Assembly: GCA_036571765.1 (NCBI GenBank)
Contig: BROE01000004.1
Coordinates: forward strand, 4,680,453 to 4,744,452
Direction of reading: 5' to 3'
From: Plecoglossus altivelis
Taxonomy: Eukaryota > Chordata > Actinopteri > Osmeriformes > Plecoglossidae
DNA length: 64,000 nt
In this document: one piece after another, positions 37,061 through 48,471 of the stretch
Numbering within the stretch: the first letter of the stretch is position 1
Layout: each line of letters starts with the position of its first letter
Made by a program: the position numbers and the translations under genes
The notes under the pieces: model-generated
Databases searched by the model: none
What the model saw: the letters and a program-made list of their open reading frames with translations, nothing else
What the model was told of the DNA's origin: nothing

Positions 37061-37973
37061 TTGTCTCTTGCTCTCTACATTTTTTCTCTCCCTCTCTCAT
37101 TCTTCTTCTCTGAATCAGTCTGGCTCTAACTGACTTAGTTACTCTTGTTCACTCTCTCTCTCCTTTTTTCTCTTTCTTGGAACCAGGCTCTCCCATCTCT
37201 CACTCCCCCCCCTCTCCCCCCTTCTCTCTCCCTCTCCCCCACCCTCTTGATCAGGTTCTCCCCTGTCCGCTCTCCCATCCGAGGCTACCTCGTACCCACA
37301 GGCACTCTGGGATTGTTTTGAGCTGTCCAGTGGAGGAAGGAAAGCGGTGTGAGAAAGTGGCTGTTTTTTTGGAGCGGACAGGAATTGGCCTCGCGGCGCA
37401 CGGTTCCTCTCCTCGCAGCGGGAACAATGCCGTGGCGTCACACCCCTGCACTGGCCCTCGCCGTTTCACATGGAAAAATGTTCCCAGAATTCCGCTCCCA
37501 GGCTCGAAGGTAAGGCGGAGAACGGAGGGAGGGAGCTAAAGAGAGAGAGTGGGAGAGAGAGGGAGGGAGGGGAAGGTGAGAACGCAGGGAAAGGAAACCC
37601 GTGTTACCAGGGGCATTTGTAGTCATGGCGACATACAGTGTGACTCCAAAAGCTGATTAGCAGAGTGGGACTGGAAAGGGGGTTCCTGACGCAGGTTGAT
37701 GATGCGTCTGAGCTGCAAGTCATCGTCTCCTTATGGAGGAAAGACATCACGGTGACACAGAGCACAGTTATGTGTTTAACCTTCTTTCTAGACTCTCACG
37801 CTGTTTAATGTTGTCTTCCCCCCCCCATCTTTAATTCCCTTCCATTCTCACTCTCATGACAGCATTGTTTCTCTTACCCGCTCTTTGTATAAAAACTAAT
37901 CAGAGCCAGTTAGATGTGCAGTTGGCACGCAAAGCCCCTCTCCTGTCCCAGGGAACAATCACACAGACGTAGC

Positions 37974-38284
37974 CTCAACCCCAGCTCCATCTCCAGCCTC
38001 AGCCCCATCTCCAGCCTCAGCCCCATCTCCAGCCCCATCTCCAGCCTCAGCCCCATCTCCAGCCCCAGCCTCATCTCCAGCCCCAGCCTCATCTCAAGCC
38101 TCAGCCCCATCTCCAGCCTCAGCCCCATCTCCAGCCTCAACCCCATCTCCAGCCTCAGCCCCATCTCCAGCCTCAACCCCATCTCCAGCCTCAACCCCAT
38201 CTCCAGCCTCAGCATCATCTCCAGCCTCAGCCCCATCTCCAGCCTCAGCATCATCTCCAGCCTCAGCCCCAACCCAAGTCCCAT
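37974..38284. repeat. 18-bp minisatellite, about 17 copies
   Basis: Unit CCATCTCCAGCCTCAGCC with CAACC and CATC variants and some 12-bp short units. Divisible by three, so a PISSLS hexapeptide frame is open on plus and an LRLEMG frame on minus. These are treated as repeat artefacts. Confidence 0.95.
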
Positions 38285-38460
38285 CCACCATCAGCCTCAG
38301 CCCCCTCCCCAGAGAAAAACATAAACAGATCATATTGCCATGATCACCACTAGAATTGCTACATAGCAAGGTGCTTATACCCAGCTCAGAACCCTTCCAG
38401 GAAATCAGTTCCCAAAGCACACTGCAGCTGTTTTATATGTTTCAAGCCCAGGAAGCCTGC

Positions 38461-38507
38461 TGTGAACTGGCAATGCTGCTGTGAACTGGCAATGCTGCTG
38501 TAAAGTG
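38461..38507. repeat. 21-bp tandem repeat, 2.3 copies
   Basis: GTGAACTGGCAATGCTGCT repeated in tandem followed by GTAAAGTG. Confidence 0.8.
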
Positions 38508-38933
38508 TGAGGAGAGCAGGGTGTAGATAGGCTCTCCTGGGAGGAACGCGGCCTGGCCCGCTGACATGCATTCTGGGTAAAGCAGCGGTCATGACAGAGA
38601 ATGACGTGAGTGTAATACTGGAAAACCAAGAAGTCATTCATTTGAATCCATTTCTATTCATTCATGTATTTATTTGCGTCTCATGTGGTTAATAAAAAGG
38701 TAACGCTGGCAATGCCAATAGGTCCCGCTGTGGTTGTGAACTTCCTGTCCAGGTGGGGCTGTTTCCTGCCACTAAGGGGAAGGCAGGTCAGGACTTAAAG
38801 GACAGCGAGGGTCACGTCAAAAGAGACAGTCTGAGTTTGTTTATCAGTCTGCTGTCCACTCCCCCGAGTCCCTTACAAAGGAGTGATGATGAATCTTCCA
38901 TCTTCAAGGCCTTCTCGTTGAAGCCCCTGTTCT

Positions 38934-38980
38934 GCCCCCTCCACCTCCCCCCACCCCCACCCTCACCCCCACCCACCCCA
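38934..38980. repeat. CCCCACC-rich tract
   Basis: CCTCCACCTCCCCCCACCCCCACC-type low-complexity sequence, G-free on the plus strand. Confidence 0.75.
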
Positions 38981-39539
38981 TTTAATATCGCTTATGATTG
39001 AAACCATCACCTGAGTAGTTGAATGTTGAGTGTTTGATGTTGGGAGCAACCAGGTTACGGCCCAGGCCAGCTCTGTGTGACGCTCTGCCCTCGTGGGATT
39101 GGGTGACAGCTCTCCCATCTTCCCCTCCAGCCACATCAGGATGACGAGGTCAGACCAGAGACTTCTGGCCCAGTGGCCATTTCAGGACAGGCGCAGGATG
39201 AAGTCATTGATTTCTCTCATTGTTGAACATTGTGACAGTGTTTTTTCTGCACTACTATGGCCAGCCTACTGTTTCACGGTTCTAGGACGGATTCTGCGTG
39301 GGCAGGGTGCAAAACACACAAGTCTCTCTGGAACCAACCCTAAATTAATATCAGTGACCGGCATCTATGTATTCCAAACACCGAGATATACGATGTGCAT
39401 GTTTCAAATGAGATATTCCTGAAATATTGTCATCGCGAAGTGTATCCTGATGAAATGACCGAAAAGCAAACACGACCTTCTAATCTAACGCTCCCCTGCT
39501 ACAATAACATCCCCTCAGACAACAACAAGTCCATTCTCA

Positions 39540-39745
39540 CTGTCTTTTGGAACGCGGGAGGCGGAAAACCCCACGTCAGCCTGCTAGAACGAGCGGTTTG
39601 AGTTGCTCGCAACAGTCGCGGCCGGACATAGGAGGAGGGCCGGGAGGGGGAGGAGAAGCTGGATAGGACAGGGGGTTAGAGATGAGAGAGGAAGTTGCTT
39701 CGCCGCGCCGCCGCCCGCCGCGGCCACGCCCAACACACACACAAC
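39540..39745. other. Orphan CpG-rich segment
   Basis: CpG is frequent here (GAACGCGGGAGG, GTCGCGGCCGG, TCGCCGCGCCGCCGCCCGCCGCGG), in contrast to the CpG-poor surroundings. It has the look of a small CpG island or promoter, but no recognisable exon follows on either strand. An unannotated non-coding transcript is possible. Confidence 0.4.
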
Positions 39746-40111
39746 CGAGAACAAAAAAACCCCCCGCCCCCCGGGGGGAGCAGGGCGCAGAGGGAGGCGG
39801 TGCCCAGGTGGGTGTTTGAGGAACCCAGCAAATTTCCAACAGTGGGCGGGTAAGGGTGCCTTGGACCTGCAGAGGCCCACTCCAGGTATAATTTAGCCCC
39901 AGCGAGTTCGCGCGCTGCGGGTTGGACTGAGCTGCACAGGCGTTAGCCGGGTACTCTCACCCTGTTACTAAGTCTCCCAGGGGCCGAGTAACCTGGTCCA
40001 GCCCCTCCTCTCGATCACTAATGTCGAGGGGTGTAGTGAACACTATGAATACTGTTGGGGCGCGCTGCACAGCTGTCGGCGATCTGCTGTTCCTGCTGTG
40101 TAGATATGTTG

Positions 40112-40208
40112 TGTGGTGTGTTGTGTGTGTGTGTGTGTGTGTGTGTTGTGTGTGTGTCTTGTGTGTGTGTGTCACGCGCGCGTCTGTGTGCGCGTGTGTG
40201 TGTGTGTG
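40112..40208. repeat. TG microsatellite with CGCGCG insert
   Basis: (TG)n with TTGTG breaks and a CACGCGCGCGTC segment. Confidence 0.85.
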
Positions 40209-40621
40209 GAACCATGCCTGCTGTAAAATAGCTTCTGTCTGCAGCTACACTTCGAGGGATTCTTACACACATTCCACGGGCAGAAGTGACTGACCCCTAT
40301 CAAACTAATGTTTACAACCTGGCATGATCATGCAGGGAGGCTAGTTCCATGCAAAGTACTTGCAGAGGTAGATTCTCCCCTCTGTCATTACCTCCTGGGT
40401 AGCTACACCTGGCTACTGCAGGAGGCCTGTGCTAGTCAGAGGAGACATCGCTGGAACATGTTCAGCATTGACAGCAAGAGGGATGACAGGACTCTTAAAG
40501 GGTATTCGTTTTATGGCTGAAAAGGGAGGAGCAGGTTCATTTTTATTTTGAAATATTTCCTTGGCGTTTTTCATGCAGTAAATGGCCAGCTTTCAGTGCT
40601 GTGTGACAGAAGGTTTTGAAG

Positions 40622-40848
40622 CCAGACCACTCTAGCAAGGTTTCAGCCTCCAGACCGCAGCGAGGCCTCAGCCTCCAGACCGCAGCAGCGAGGCCTCAGC
40701 CTCCAGACCGCAGCAGCGAGGCCTCAGCCTCCAGACCACAGCAGCGAGGCCTCAGCCTCCAGACCACAGCAGCGAGGCCTCAGCCTTCAGACCACAGCAG
40801 CGAGGCCTCAGCCTCCGGACCACAGCAGCGAGGCCTCGGCCTCCATGC
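40622..40848. repeat. 28-bp minisatellite, about 8 copies
   Basis: Unit CAGCAGCGAGGCCTCAGCCT + CCAGACCA; the first copy is shorter. The period is not a multiple of three, so a predicted protein cycles through three frames (RGLSLQT, RPQPPD, SEASASR), as expected for non-coding repeat DNA. Confidence 0.95.
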
Positions 40849-41432
40849 CATGCACAATTATCAAGTGAGCCTATCTCTAATGGTTTCTTCTCTATATTCT
40901 TCTGTACCTTTTTCTATAGCATATTTTCAGAGTGCGATCAGCTCATTCATATTCCAAATCTGCCGTTCAAACACACTTTCCCCACACAAGCCAAAGTCAA
41001 GACAGGAAAGACGCATTTAGAAGTTTGTCTGAGAAGACAGAGGTTACAGGAAAGTTCCATCACCGGCGATAAATAAGCCACCTGACCCTCAGGTAAACAA
41101 CTCTGGTCACGAGCGCGAGCCGCGCGAGGAGAGAATACAATAAAACAGGAACGTGCTCAAGCAGCAGCAAGCGACTCCCATAATAGGCCCTGCAATATAC
41201 TACAAACAGAAATGAGCAACCCACGACCATAGACCAACGACTTCAACCAACGCGGAGCAGATCCAACGTGCAGAACAAAACGTACTATATTTATTAGTCG
41301 CCGTAGCAGACATAGTAAGAGACCGGGTCACCAGAAATGGTGTTTTAGAGAGAAGAGGAACACGAAGCTTAGCCTACGCCCTCCCCCCCTCCCTCCGCGT
41401 CCCGCCCTCCTCGCCCCTCGGCCCCCGGCCTA

Positions 41433-42050
41433 TGTGATCTCCGTAGCGCGAGCGAAGCGAGTATGAGATCCATACCAACAGCCACTCAGTCACGTAAACA
41501 GGCCGGGCTGAGCCACATGGTTATAGCGAATCCAAACAGAGGAGCGCCAAGAAATCAGGCCGAGCTGCGGCTAACCTTCCCCTCTCTCCAGCACGGGGTC
41601 AGACGACCTGGGAGGGGTCTCGGGGTTTCAGCCCCCCATCACATGGGCAACCCCGTGTACACAAACTAACCCCTCACCTCCCCACGCCTGGATCCAGCAA
41701 CTCGACGACGCCATTAGAAGAGCAGCGGGGCCAACCACTGATAAGTGCTGCTCTTTCAGCTGCGCTCCTCCTGCTCCCACTTCTATCGCTGGGCCACTGA
41801 GATCATGAAAAGAGGGAATCTCTCCCGTACACGTTTGAATCACGCGCTTGTTGGTCACTGATTTTTTAAACCGTTCCAGGCAACGCACGTCTCATCGCAA
41901 CATGCACACACAAGAAACACTTCCGCACACAAGCACATCGATTTACAGACGTACAGGAACACACACACACATCACCAACAATCGCTCCACAGGGGATCAG
42001 CAAACACACAGCTGCTGAAACTGTAGATAATGCCTCCTGACTGGGGAGAG
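41433..42050. repeat. Tandem duplication, copy 1
   Basis: Pairs with 42056-42660 at an offset of 613 bp. Bases 41710-41947 are identical to 42323-42560 over 238 bases. Left of this core (41433-41709) and right of it (41948-42050) the copies match only with many substitutions and indels. Confidence 0.9.
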
Positions 42051-42055
42051 CCTCC

Positions 42056-42660
42056 CCCCCGGCTATGTGATCTCCTACTCAGCAACATAAATCCATACCA
42101 CACCACTCACTGTCACTGTAAACAGCTGGAGCACATGTTTTATAGCAGTCCAAACAGAGCGCTTCAAGATCAGGCTCGATGCGGACCTCCTCTGCTCTCT
42201 CCAGCACTGTTTCAGACGAGCCCTGGGACGGGGCCGTTTCAGCTCCCCCATCCAGGTGCAGCCCTGTGGTATAAACCAACTTAACCCCTCACCTCCCACC
42301 CTTGATCCAGGGCTAATGGGAGGCCATTAGAAGAGCAGCGGGGCCAACCACTGATAAGTGCTGCTCTTTCAGCTGCGCTCCTCCTGCTCCCACTTCTATC
42401 GCTGGGCCACTGAGATCATGAAAAGAGGGAATCTCTCCCGTACACGTTTGAATCACGCGCTTGTTGGTCACTGATTTTTTAAACCGTTCCAGGCAACGCA
42501 CGTCTCATCGCAACATGCACACACAAGAAACACTTCCGCACACAAGCACATCGATTTACATACGTGTACAGTACACACACACACATCAACACACACGCTC
42601 CCACAGATTCAGACAAACACACAGCTGCCTGGAAACTGTAGATAAGGCTCCTGAGCTGGG
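42056..42660. repeat. Tandem duplication, copy 2
   Basis: Second copy of the unit beginning CGGCTATGTGATCTCC. The core 42323-42560 is identical to copy 1 while both flanks are diverged. The 86- and 62-residue minus-strand frames that look alike (41628-41888, 42313-42501) come from this duplication, not from a gene family. Confidence 0.9.
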
Positions 42661-43394
42661 GGGGGAGGAGGATAAGGAGGGATGCGGGGGGTGAGGGAGG
42701 GGAGGAGCAGAGCGGAGAGAGGGGCGAGGGAGGGGGGCGGTCTCTACAGGACGTCCTGAGAATACACAGCTTCTAAGACGAGTCACACAGCATGTCAACA
42801 CAGGCCATAAACACACACAGGTCATCACATACAACACGTCTAACACGCTACGAAGCATAAACAACACGTCTAACATACTAGGACTCATATACACGTCTAA
42901 TACCCTAGGACGCGCACACAACACGTATGCATACTGCCCAGCGCAGGAAGGCTCTGTCACACGTACTGACAAGGAAAAATCTGAAAGACATTTAGATTGT
43001 GCTTTCTAAGGTTGGAGAACACTTAGCAAATAGTATGTGAAGTCATAGGAACGAGGACTATTTGACTGGTAAATCCCTTTGAAGTTAGAAGAACATTTTT
43101 CCCAAGCAAGGTCTGAGAGAGGATGTAATTTATTGCCTCATAATGTTGCAGTTAGTTCACACATGATGGGCATCGATTTATTTCCAAATAAAGCTGTTTT
43201 GAATTCAGTGTCATGAACATTAGAGGCCCGGCCTGGAAAGCCTGCAGCAGAGCCAGCTAAATGGCCTGGGTCTAACGATGTCATTAGCAGCAGACACACG
43301 CAGACAACACTGCCTGTGTCACTGCCTGTGTATTTCCCTAACGCCTGTGCTATAGGAAGAGAGGCAAGCTCTTCTCAGCATTGTTTTTCCTCCT

Positions 43395-43488
43395 GTGTGT
43401 GTGTTTGTGTGTGTGTGTATGCGGGGGGTGAGGGGCGTCTGTATGTGTAGGGAGGGGGGAGGAGCGTCTGTGTGTGTGTGTGTGTTGT
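43395..43488. repeat. TG microsatellites flanking G-runs
   Basis: (TG)n at 43395-43419 and 43469-43485 with GGGGGG and GGAGGGGGGAGG between. Confidence 0.8.
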
Positions 43489-43608
43489 GAATATGTTTGT
43501 CCCAGACTTGGACAGGGAGGGGTCGTTGTTTGCCTCCTGCTCTTCCCTCTGGTTACACTGTTGTTTCCCAGCCACTCAGTACACAACACATCCCATTACT
43601 GCTCCCTC

Positions 43609-43610
<2 letters not shown>

Positions 43611-43661
<51 letters not shown>

Positions 43662-43692
43662 GACATATACACACGCACTCACTCACACCAGA

Positions 43693-43740
<48 letters not shown>
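43611..43740. repeat. TC/GA long inverted repeat with CA loop
   Basis: A nearly pure (TC)n at 43611-43654 is followed 44 bases later by a pure (GA)n at 43699-43739. The arms are complementary over at least 34 bases and the spacer is CA-rich, so a long hairpin or cruciform is possible. Confidence 0.9.
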
Positions 43741-43741
<1 letters not shown>

Positions 43742-43751
43742 TGAGTAAGGA

Positions 43752-43752
<1 letters not shown>

Positions 43753-43780
<28 letters not shown>
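43753..43780. repeat. GACA tetranucleotide repeat
   Basis: About six (GACA) units just right of the GA arm. Confidence 0.85.
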
Positions 43781-43782
<2 letters not shown>

Positions 43783-43988
43783 GATTGAAGGACACTTTTG
43801 GATGTGCCTGATTGTTCTCCTTTCATTGTGTTTATTTGCCAACATGGCCCCATAGTGCTGACTAGCCCCAGCCAATAAGAGGCCGTTCTGATTGGATCTG
43901 GCGTGTTGCCCTGAGAGAGCAGGTGCAGCCCCACTGGAAGATAAGAGCACATCCCCAGATCTGCTTAAGCACAAGCTCAGATGGTTCA

Positions 43989-44010
43989 CACACACACACA
44001 CACACACACA
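43989..44010. repeat. CA microsatellite
   Basis: Pure (CA)n. Confidence 0.85.
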
Positions 44011-44137
44011 GAGCGGTGCATGACACACCAACCTTCAGAAGAAGATTACTGGGGTGGTGGGGGGTGAGGTAAGGCGTAATTTTCGCTGCCCCATTTGTGT
44101 GAGTTTGCATTTATATGTTCGTGTATGTGCGTAAGTA

Positions 44138-44288
44138 CATGAGTGTGTGGATGCATATGGGTGGCATGTGTGTGTGCATGCGTACATGTCGGTAGACATG
44201 TGTTTGTGCATGCGAGTGCGTGTGCGTGTGCGTGTGTGCATGCATGTGTGTGCAGCCATGTGTGTGCATGTCTGTGTGCATGTGTGTG
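44138..44288. repeat. TG/CATG microsatellite
   Basis: TG runs with frequent GCATG and CGTG interruptions. Confidence 0.8.
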
Positions 44289-44466
44289 GGTCCACAGTGT
44301 ACCAGGGCTCCTTTGTATGGGTAGATGTGTGTGTGTGTGGGTCCATAGTGTACCAGGACTCCTGTGTATGGGTAGATGTGCGTGTGTGTGGGTCCATAGT
44401 GTACCAGGACTCCTGTGTATGGGTAGATGTGCGTGTGTGTGGGTCCACAGTGTACCAGGGCTCCTG
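44283..44466. repeat. 51-bp minisatellite, about 3.5 copies
   Basis: TCCA(C/T)AGTGTACCAGG starts at 44291, 44342, 44393 and 44444, an exact 51-bp period. The outer copies share GGGCTCCT and CCACAG, the inner two share GGACTCCTG and CCATAG. Because 51 is 17 codons, frames up to 260 residues stay open on both strands; the repeat explains them. Confidence 0.95.
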
Positions 44467-44539
44467 TTTGACCTCGTGGAAAAATCCTCCTCTGTGGTTT
44501 CCTGTGGGTCTCCATTATCAGCCATCGTTCATAAAGCAG

Positions 44540-44728
44540 CCTTTCCCCTCTCCTTTCCCCTCTTCTTCCTCCTCTCCTTCCTCTTCTCATTCCTCCTCTC
44601 CTTCCTCCTCTCCTGCCTCCTCTCCTGCCTCCTCTCCTTCTTCCTCTCCTTTCCCTTCTCTTTCCTCCTCTCCCTCCTCTCCTTTCCCCTCTCCTTCCTC
44701 CTCTCCTTCCTCCTCTTCCAGCCCTCCT
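44540..44728. repeat. CTCCTTCCTCCT polypyrimidine tract
   Basis: CTCCTTCCT and CTCCTGCCT modules of 10-15 bp over about 190 bases, purine-free for long runs. Confidence 0.85.
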
Positions 44729-45880
44729 CCCCTCCATCTCCCTTTCACATTCATCTCCATCCCATGAATCCCTGGTTCCACAGGAAGGCAAAGTACAATG
44801 GATGTCCACCACTGTTCACACACTTCGAAATGATTCCAATTGATAAGTCCTGGTTCAGAGTGAGCTCATGGTTCATATTAGTACTGGGAGCGCAGCAGTA
44901 CCAGTTAAAACGTTACCTTACCTGAGTCCAGAATTACACCAGGTCTTCATCAGGCATGGTGATTATGCCATATTATAATACACTCTGAAACCGAATGACT
45001 TAGATACACAGTCATTTTAGCACGATCCAACTGATGTCTTAGTAGATGCTTGCCAGAGTTGAGTTACTATTGTAGAACTATTGTTTCCATTGGCAACAGA
45101 TTGGGTCCAATATTACCGGTACAAGGAATTGCTGTTCTCTAGGAATCTCAAGACGCTTTTAGGAGAAAATAGATTGTGCAACGTGATCTCATTTCAATAC
45201 ATCTTTAGACAAGGGCTGGAACAGTTTGTGGTTACATGGTTAATTTAATCTGATAGACAACCAGATCTTTCCATGATGGCTTAATAATGACCTCCAGGGT
45301 GATATTTCAACAGGCTTGCTGGAAGTCGCAATTGGTATATGATTTATTTTCTCCTCTGATTGTTAAAGTTAGATGATCTAAATTTAAGTTTTGAATTCTA
45401 TTATAAAGGTCATACATATGACCTCAAGGTATATGAAAAGTATTTTTCCTGTAGGTATACAAGTAAATTTCTTGTACTTCACATAGCAGTTTATACATTC
45501 CTATGCTATTTGTACCACTCTTGTTTTATTTCATTTGAGTTAGCAGGATACCCAGCTACAGAGGAGGCGTGCTTTCAGTGTGACCACACTGATCAGATGA
45601 AGGTTAACTAAATAAAGCTGTGTTAGTGACTGCTCATGTAGGCAACATGCTGTTGAAGGAAGCCAACGTCTCCAGCAGGACAAGCTAAACAAACGGCCCA
45701 TGCTCCTGAGGGCAGGGATGAAAGATGGCAGCCGACGTCAACAAACACAGACAGGCGTGCAGTTCAGAGGTGGGCCTCGCCCGCTCCGCTCATCTGTTCC
45801 TCAGTGTGGCCGGGCGAGGGACAGGGGGGAGGGGGGTTGGGGGGCGGGGGGCGTGGCGTTGGTGAACATGAACGGCGAAG
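44729..45880. other. Unique intergenic sequence
   Basis: AT-richer than the surroundings. The 83-residue frame at 45360-45611 is non-repetitive but has no domain I recognise and no clear splice context. Confidence 0.45.
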
Positions 45881-46245
45881 TGAGAGAAGGGAGGATGAGA
45901 AACAGAGCAAGGAAAAGAGATTAAAGGGGAGGGGGGAGAGAGAGAGGGGCTGAGTGAGAGACAGTGGTAATGTTTGGAGAGTGAAAGCGAGGGGGGGTTG
46001 GAAAAAAGAGAGAGAAGGGGGAAGAGAAAGAGAGAAAGGAGACAGGCAGACAAAGAGAGAATGACAGAGAGAGAATGACAGAGAAAGACAGAGAAAATGA
46101 CCAGGAGATAAAGACAGAGAATGAAAGGGGAAGAGAAAGAATGAGAAAGAAGGGGGAAGAGGGAAGGGAGAGTGAGAGAGAGAACATGGAAGAGAGAGTG
46201 AAAGAGAGGGGAAAAGGGAGAACAAGAAAGAGAGAGAGAGCAGCT
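45880..46245. repeat. GA-rich polypurine tract
   Basis: AGAGAGAATGACAGAGA and AAAGAGAGAAAG modules over about 360 bases, preceded by GGGGGG runs at 45825-45852. Confidence 0.85.
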
Positions 46246-46985
46246 TCGACAAAGACCCCCTGATACATGACTAATCTTGCTGGCTCCCAAACCTGATCCA
46301 CTGTAAATCTGTGTATGGGGAGAGCACCAAGGAGAGCACAGTGTTCGCTACAGGACGTGACACTGAGCATGTGCGGGATGGGGGGGGTGGGCGAGGGGGG
46401 CTCGATAGAGAGAGTCAAAAGGCCGATGAGAAAAAGGAAAGAAAATAAAGAGAGGGAGGAAAGGGAAGCACTTAGGTGTGCTTGATATCCTATCAGGAGT
46501 AATACACATCTCAGCAATGGAAAAACACCAGAACAAACTCCCATGAATGGGATTTACTGAGGAGCTTCAATGGAGAGATTCAGCATAACCGAGAGCATTT
46601 GGTTGGGATAAGCGTAGAGATCAAACAGTTGATGAATAAAGACTTGGAAACAATACCCAGCTCTCTGTGTGTGGGGGAGCCAAATATGCAGCAGCAATTT
46701 CAGCTCCTTTTTTAGTTCTTGGAAACTCTCCTCAGATGTTGGGAACAGGACTAAAAGAGAGGAGACAAAACAAACAGCAATTAGGAGCGTTTACGTATTA
46801 GCTGAAAAGCACACTATCACCTCATTAGGAAACATCTGCCATATTGATGTACGAGTCCAGGAAGAGACGAATTCCTTCTATCCCTGTAAAACAAACCTCT
46901 GCAGGGGAGAGTTAGCCAACCGTCTTAACGACTCTGCAGCACCCTCATCCACCCCCGAAAACACGATCCGGCCTTGAAACGGACC

Positions 46986-47037
46986 AACACACTCACAACA
47001 TACACACTCACAACATACACACTCACAACATACACAC
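46986..47037. repeat. 15-bp tandem repeat
   Basis: Unit ACACTCACAACATAC repeated three and a half times. Confidence 0.9.
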
Positions 47038-47689
47038 AAGCACAAACTGCAAAAAGTGCGTTTACACTGCAGACACACACAGAGCCCCTATCGCCGGTTC
47101 TCAGCTGGAGGTACCAGCGCTGAGCCCAGCAGGGCCAGGGAAACACTGCAGCTCTTCTGGTGGTGAGAGCCCCTTGTGGGTCTGGAAATGAAACAACGTA
47201 GCAAAGTTTGTCTCCCTGCTCCTAGCGGATCGCGTCCAGATATGCGGTCTGGGGTACAGGAACACGACTTATAGCCAAAGAGAGACCCCAAGAGAAGGCA
47301 GAGATATGCAACAGAAATTAAACGTATTAAGTGATAGACAGGCTTTCTGCTCCAAATGTTCAGCGTTCTGTAAAGCACCTCTGACTGGGAGGTAGAAAGC
47401 GGAGCTGCCAGGGAACTCAGAATGATATACGACCTCACGGATTCTTAAGAATAACATCCTTGGTACATGTTCATAAAATGGATCAAACTCTAAATCAGAT
47501 GGCAATCTGGGACTGAACAAATTACTCTGTCAAATTTACAACGACCCGTTTCAGATGGTGGCAGGGCTTCAACTTTATGAAAGGCAACTGACTGTTTAAC
47601 ACAACCTGGCACGTTCCTGTCCTGTGCATGTGTTGTGCTTGTGTCCGCCCGTGTGTATATGAGTTTAGGATGGTTGTAAATGTACATTA

Positions 47690-48471
47690 ACGTATGAATG
47701 GTTCACACGAGGATGTGTACTATGTTCCGAAACGTTTTAGAGAAATCCAACCGGGAAGGTTGGAAGGCGTTGCCGCTTCTCCTGTGTGTTGTGCCGTAAA
47801 CAGAGTCAGCGATGATACTCGGCCTGTACAGGGAGCGTGCCACTGTTTGCATGTCAACACTGAGGTGTTCGTTGCTCCACCGCAGGAACGACACACAGAG
47901 TCGTTTGTTGTTTTCCTCGCAGGAGGAGAGGTGACCTGGGGGACTTCATTGAGGGTTTAGTGGGTTTAGAGTCAAAATATTGCACCCTCGTTCCGAATCG
48001 TAAACAAACGGTGGGAGGAGATATTTAGTTCGGGTACACTATTGTGCAAATGCGGTTTCTTCTTCAGTCCGTCAACTCCGGTTGGTGAAATCGTTGTGTC
48101 GCGCGACCAAACGTCTCGCTTTCTGCTCTCGCAAATTCCAAGGGCAAATTCACTGTTGAAGCACAGCGGTTGGAACAGAACAGAAAGACCTTTACACAAT
48201 CATTCATCCCAGGCAGGAAATGTGTTTCTTCGCCACACTTTGAAAGATGTGATCCTTTCGAATGTTTACAACAACATCGAGCAATCAGTGTCCAGGGTCA
48301 CGCGAACCTGAACAGACGGGATGGGAGCTCGAACTTGGTTTCGTACTCATCTGAAAACATCCTCTTCGTTTTCCGATTGGGAAAAATCGCACAAGCCCGT
48401 TGGTTAATTTTTTATTTCATTTTTTTGTATTACTGACACTTCATATCGATGTAAAAAAAAAAAAAAAAAAA
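47690..48471. other. CpG-retaining unique segment ending in a 19-base A-run
   Basis: Unlike its neighbours the segment is free of tandem repeats and contains many CpGs (TCGCGCGACC, CGAATCG, ACGCGAACC). It ends in A(19) at 48453-48471. The run could be the tail of a retrocopied transcript or SINE on the plus strand, but no AATAAA lies close upstream and target-site duplications were not found by eye. Confidence 0.35.

Noticed and set aside
37910..38324. Hexapeptide-repeat proteins on both strands
   Set aside because: Product of the 18-bp minisatellite; no non-repeat flanks that look coding.
41628..42501. Two similar short minus-strand frames that could suggest a duplicated gene
   Set aside because: They come from the exactly duplicated 238-bp core, and the flanking similarity is too poor to be a coding pair.
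44111..44925. 233- and 260-residue overlapping frames on opposite strands
   Set aside because: Explained by the TG tract, the 51-bp repeat (17 codons) and the CTCCTT tract; no recognisable domain.
45921..46544. Ser/Leu-rich frames resembling membrane segments
   Set aside because: The hydrophobic look comes from TC-rich complementary DNA; no stable start context, splicing or family match.
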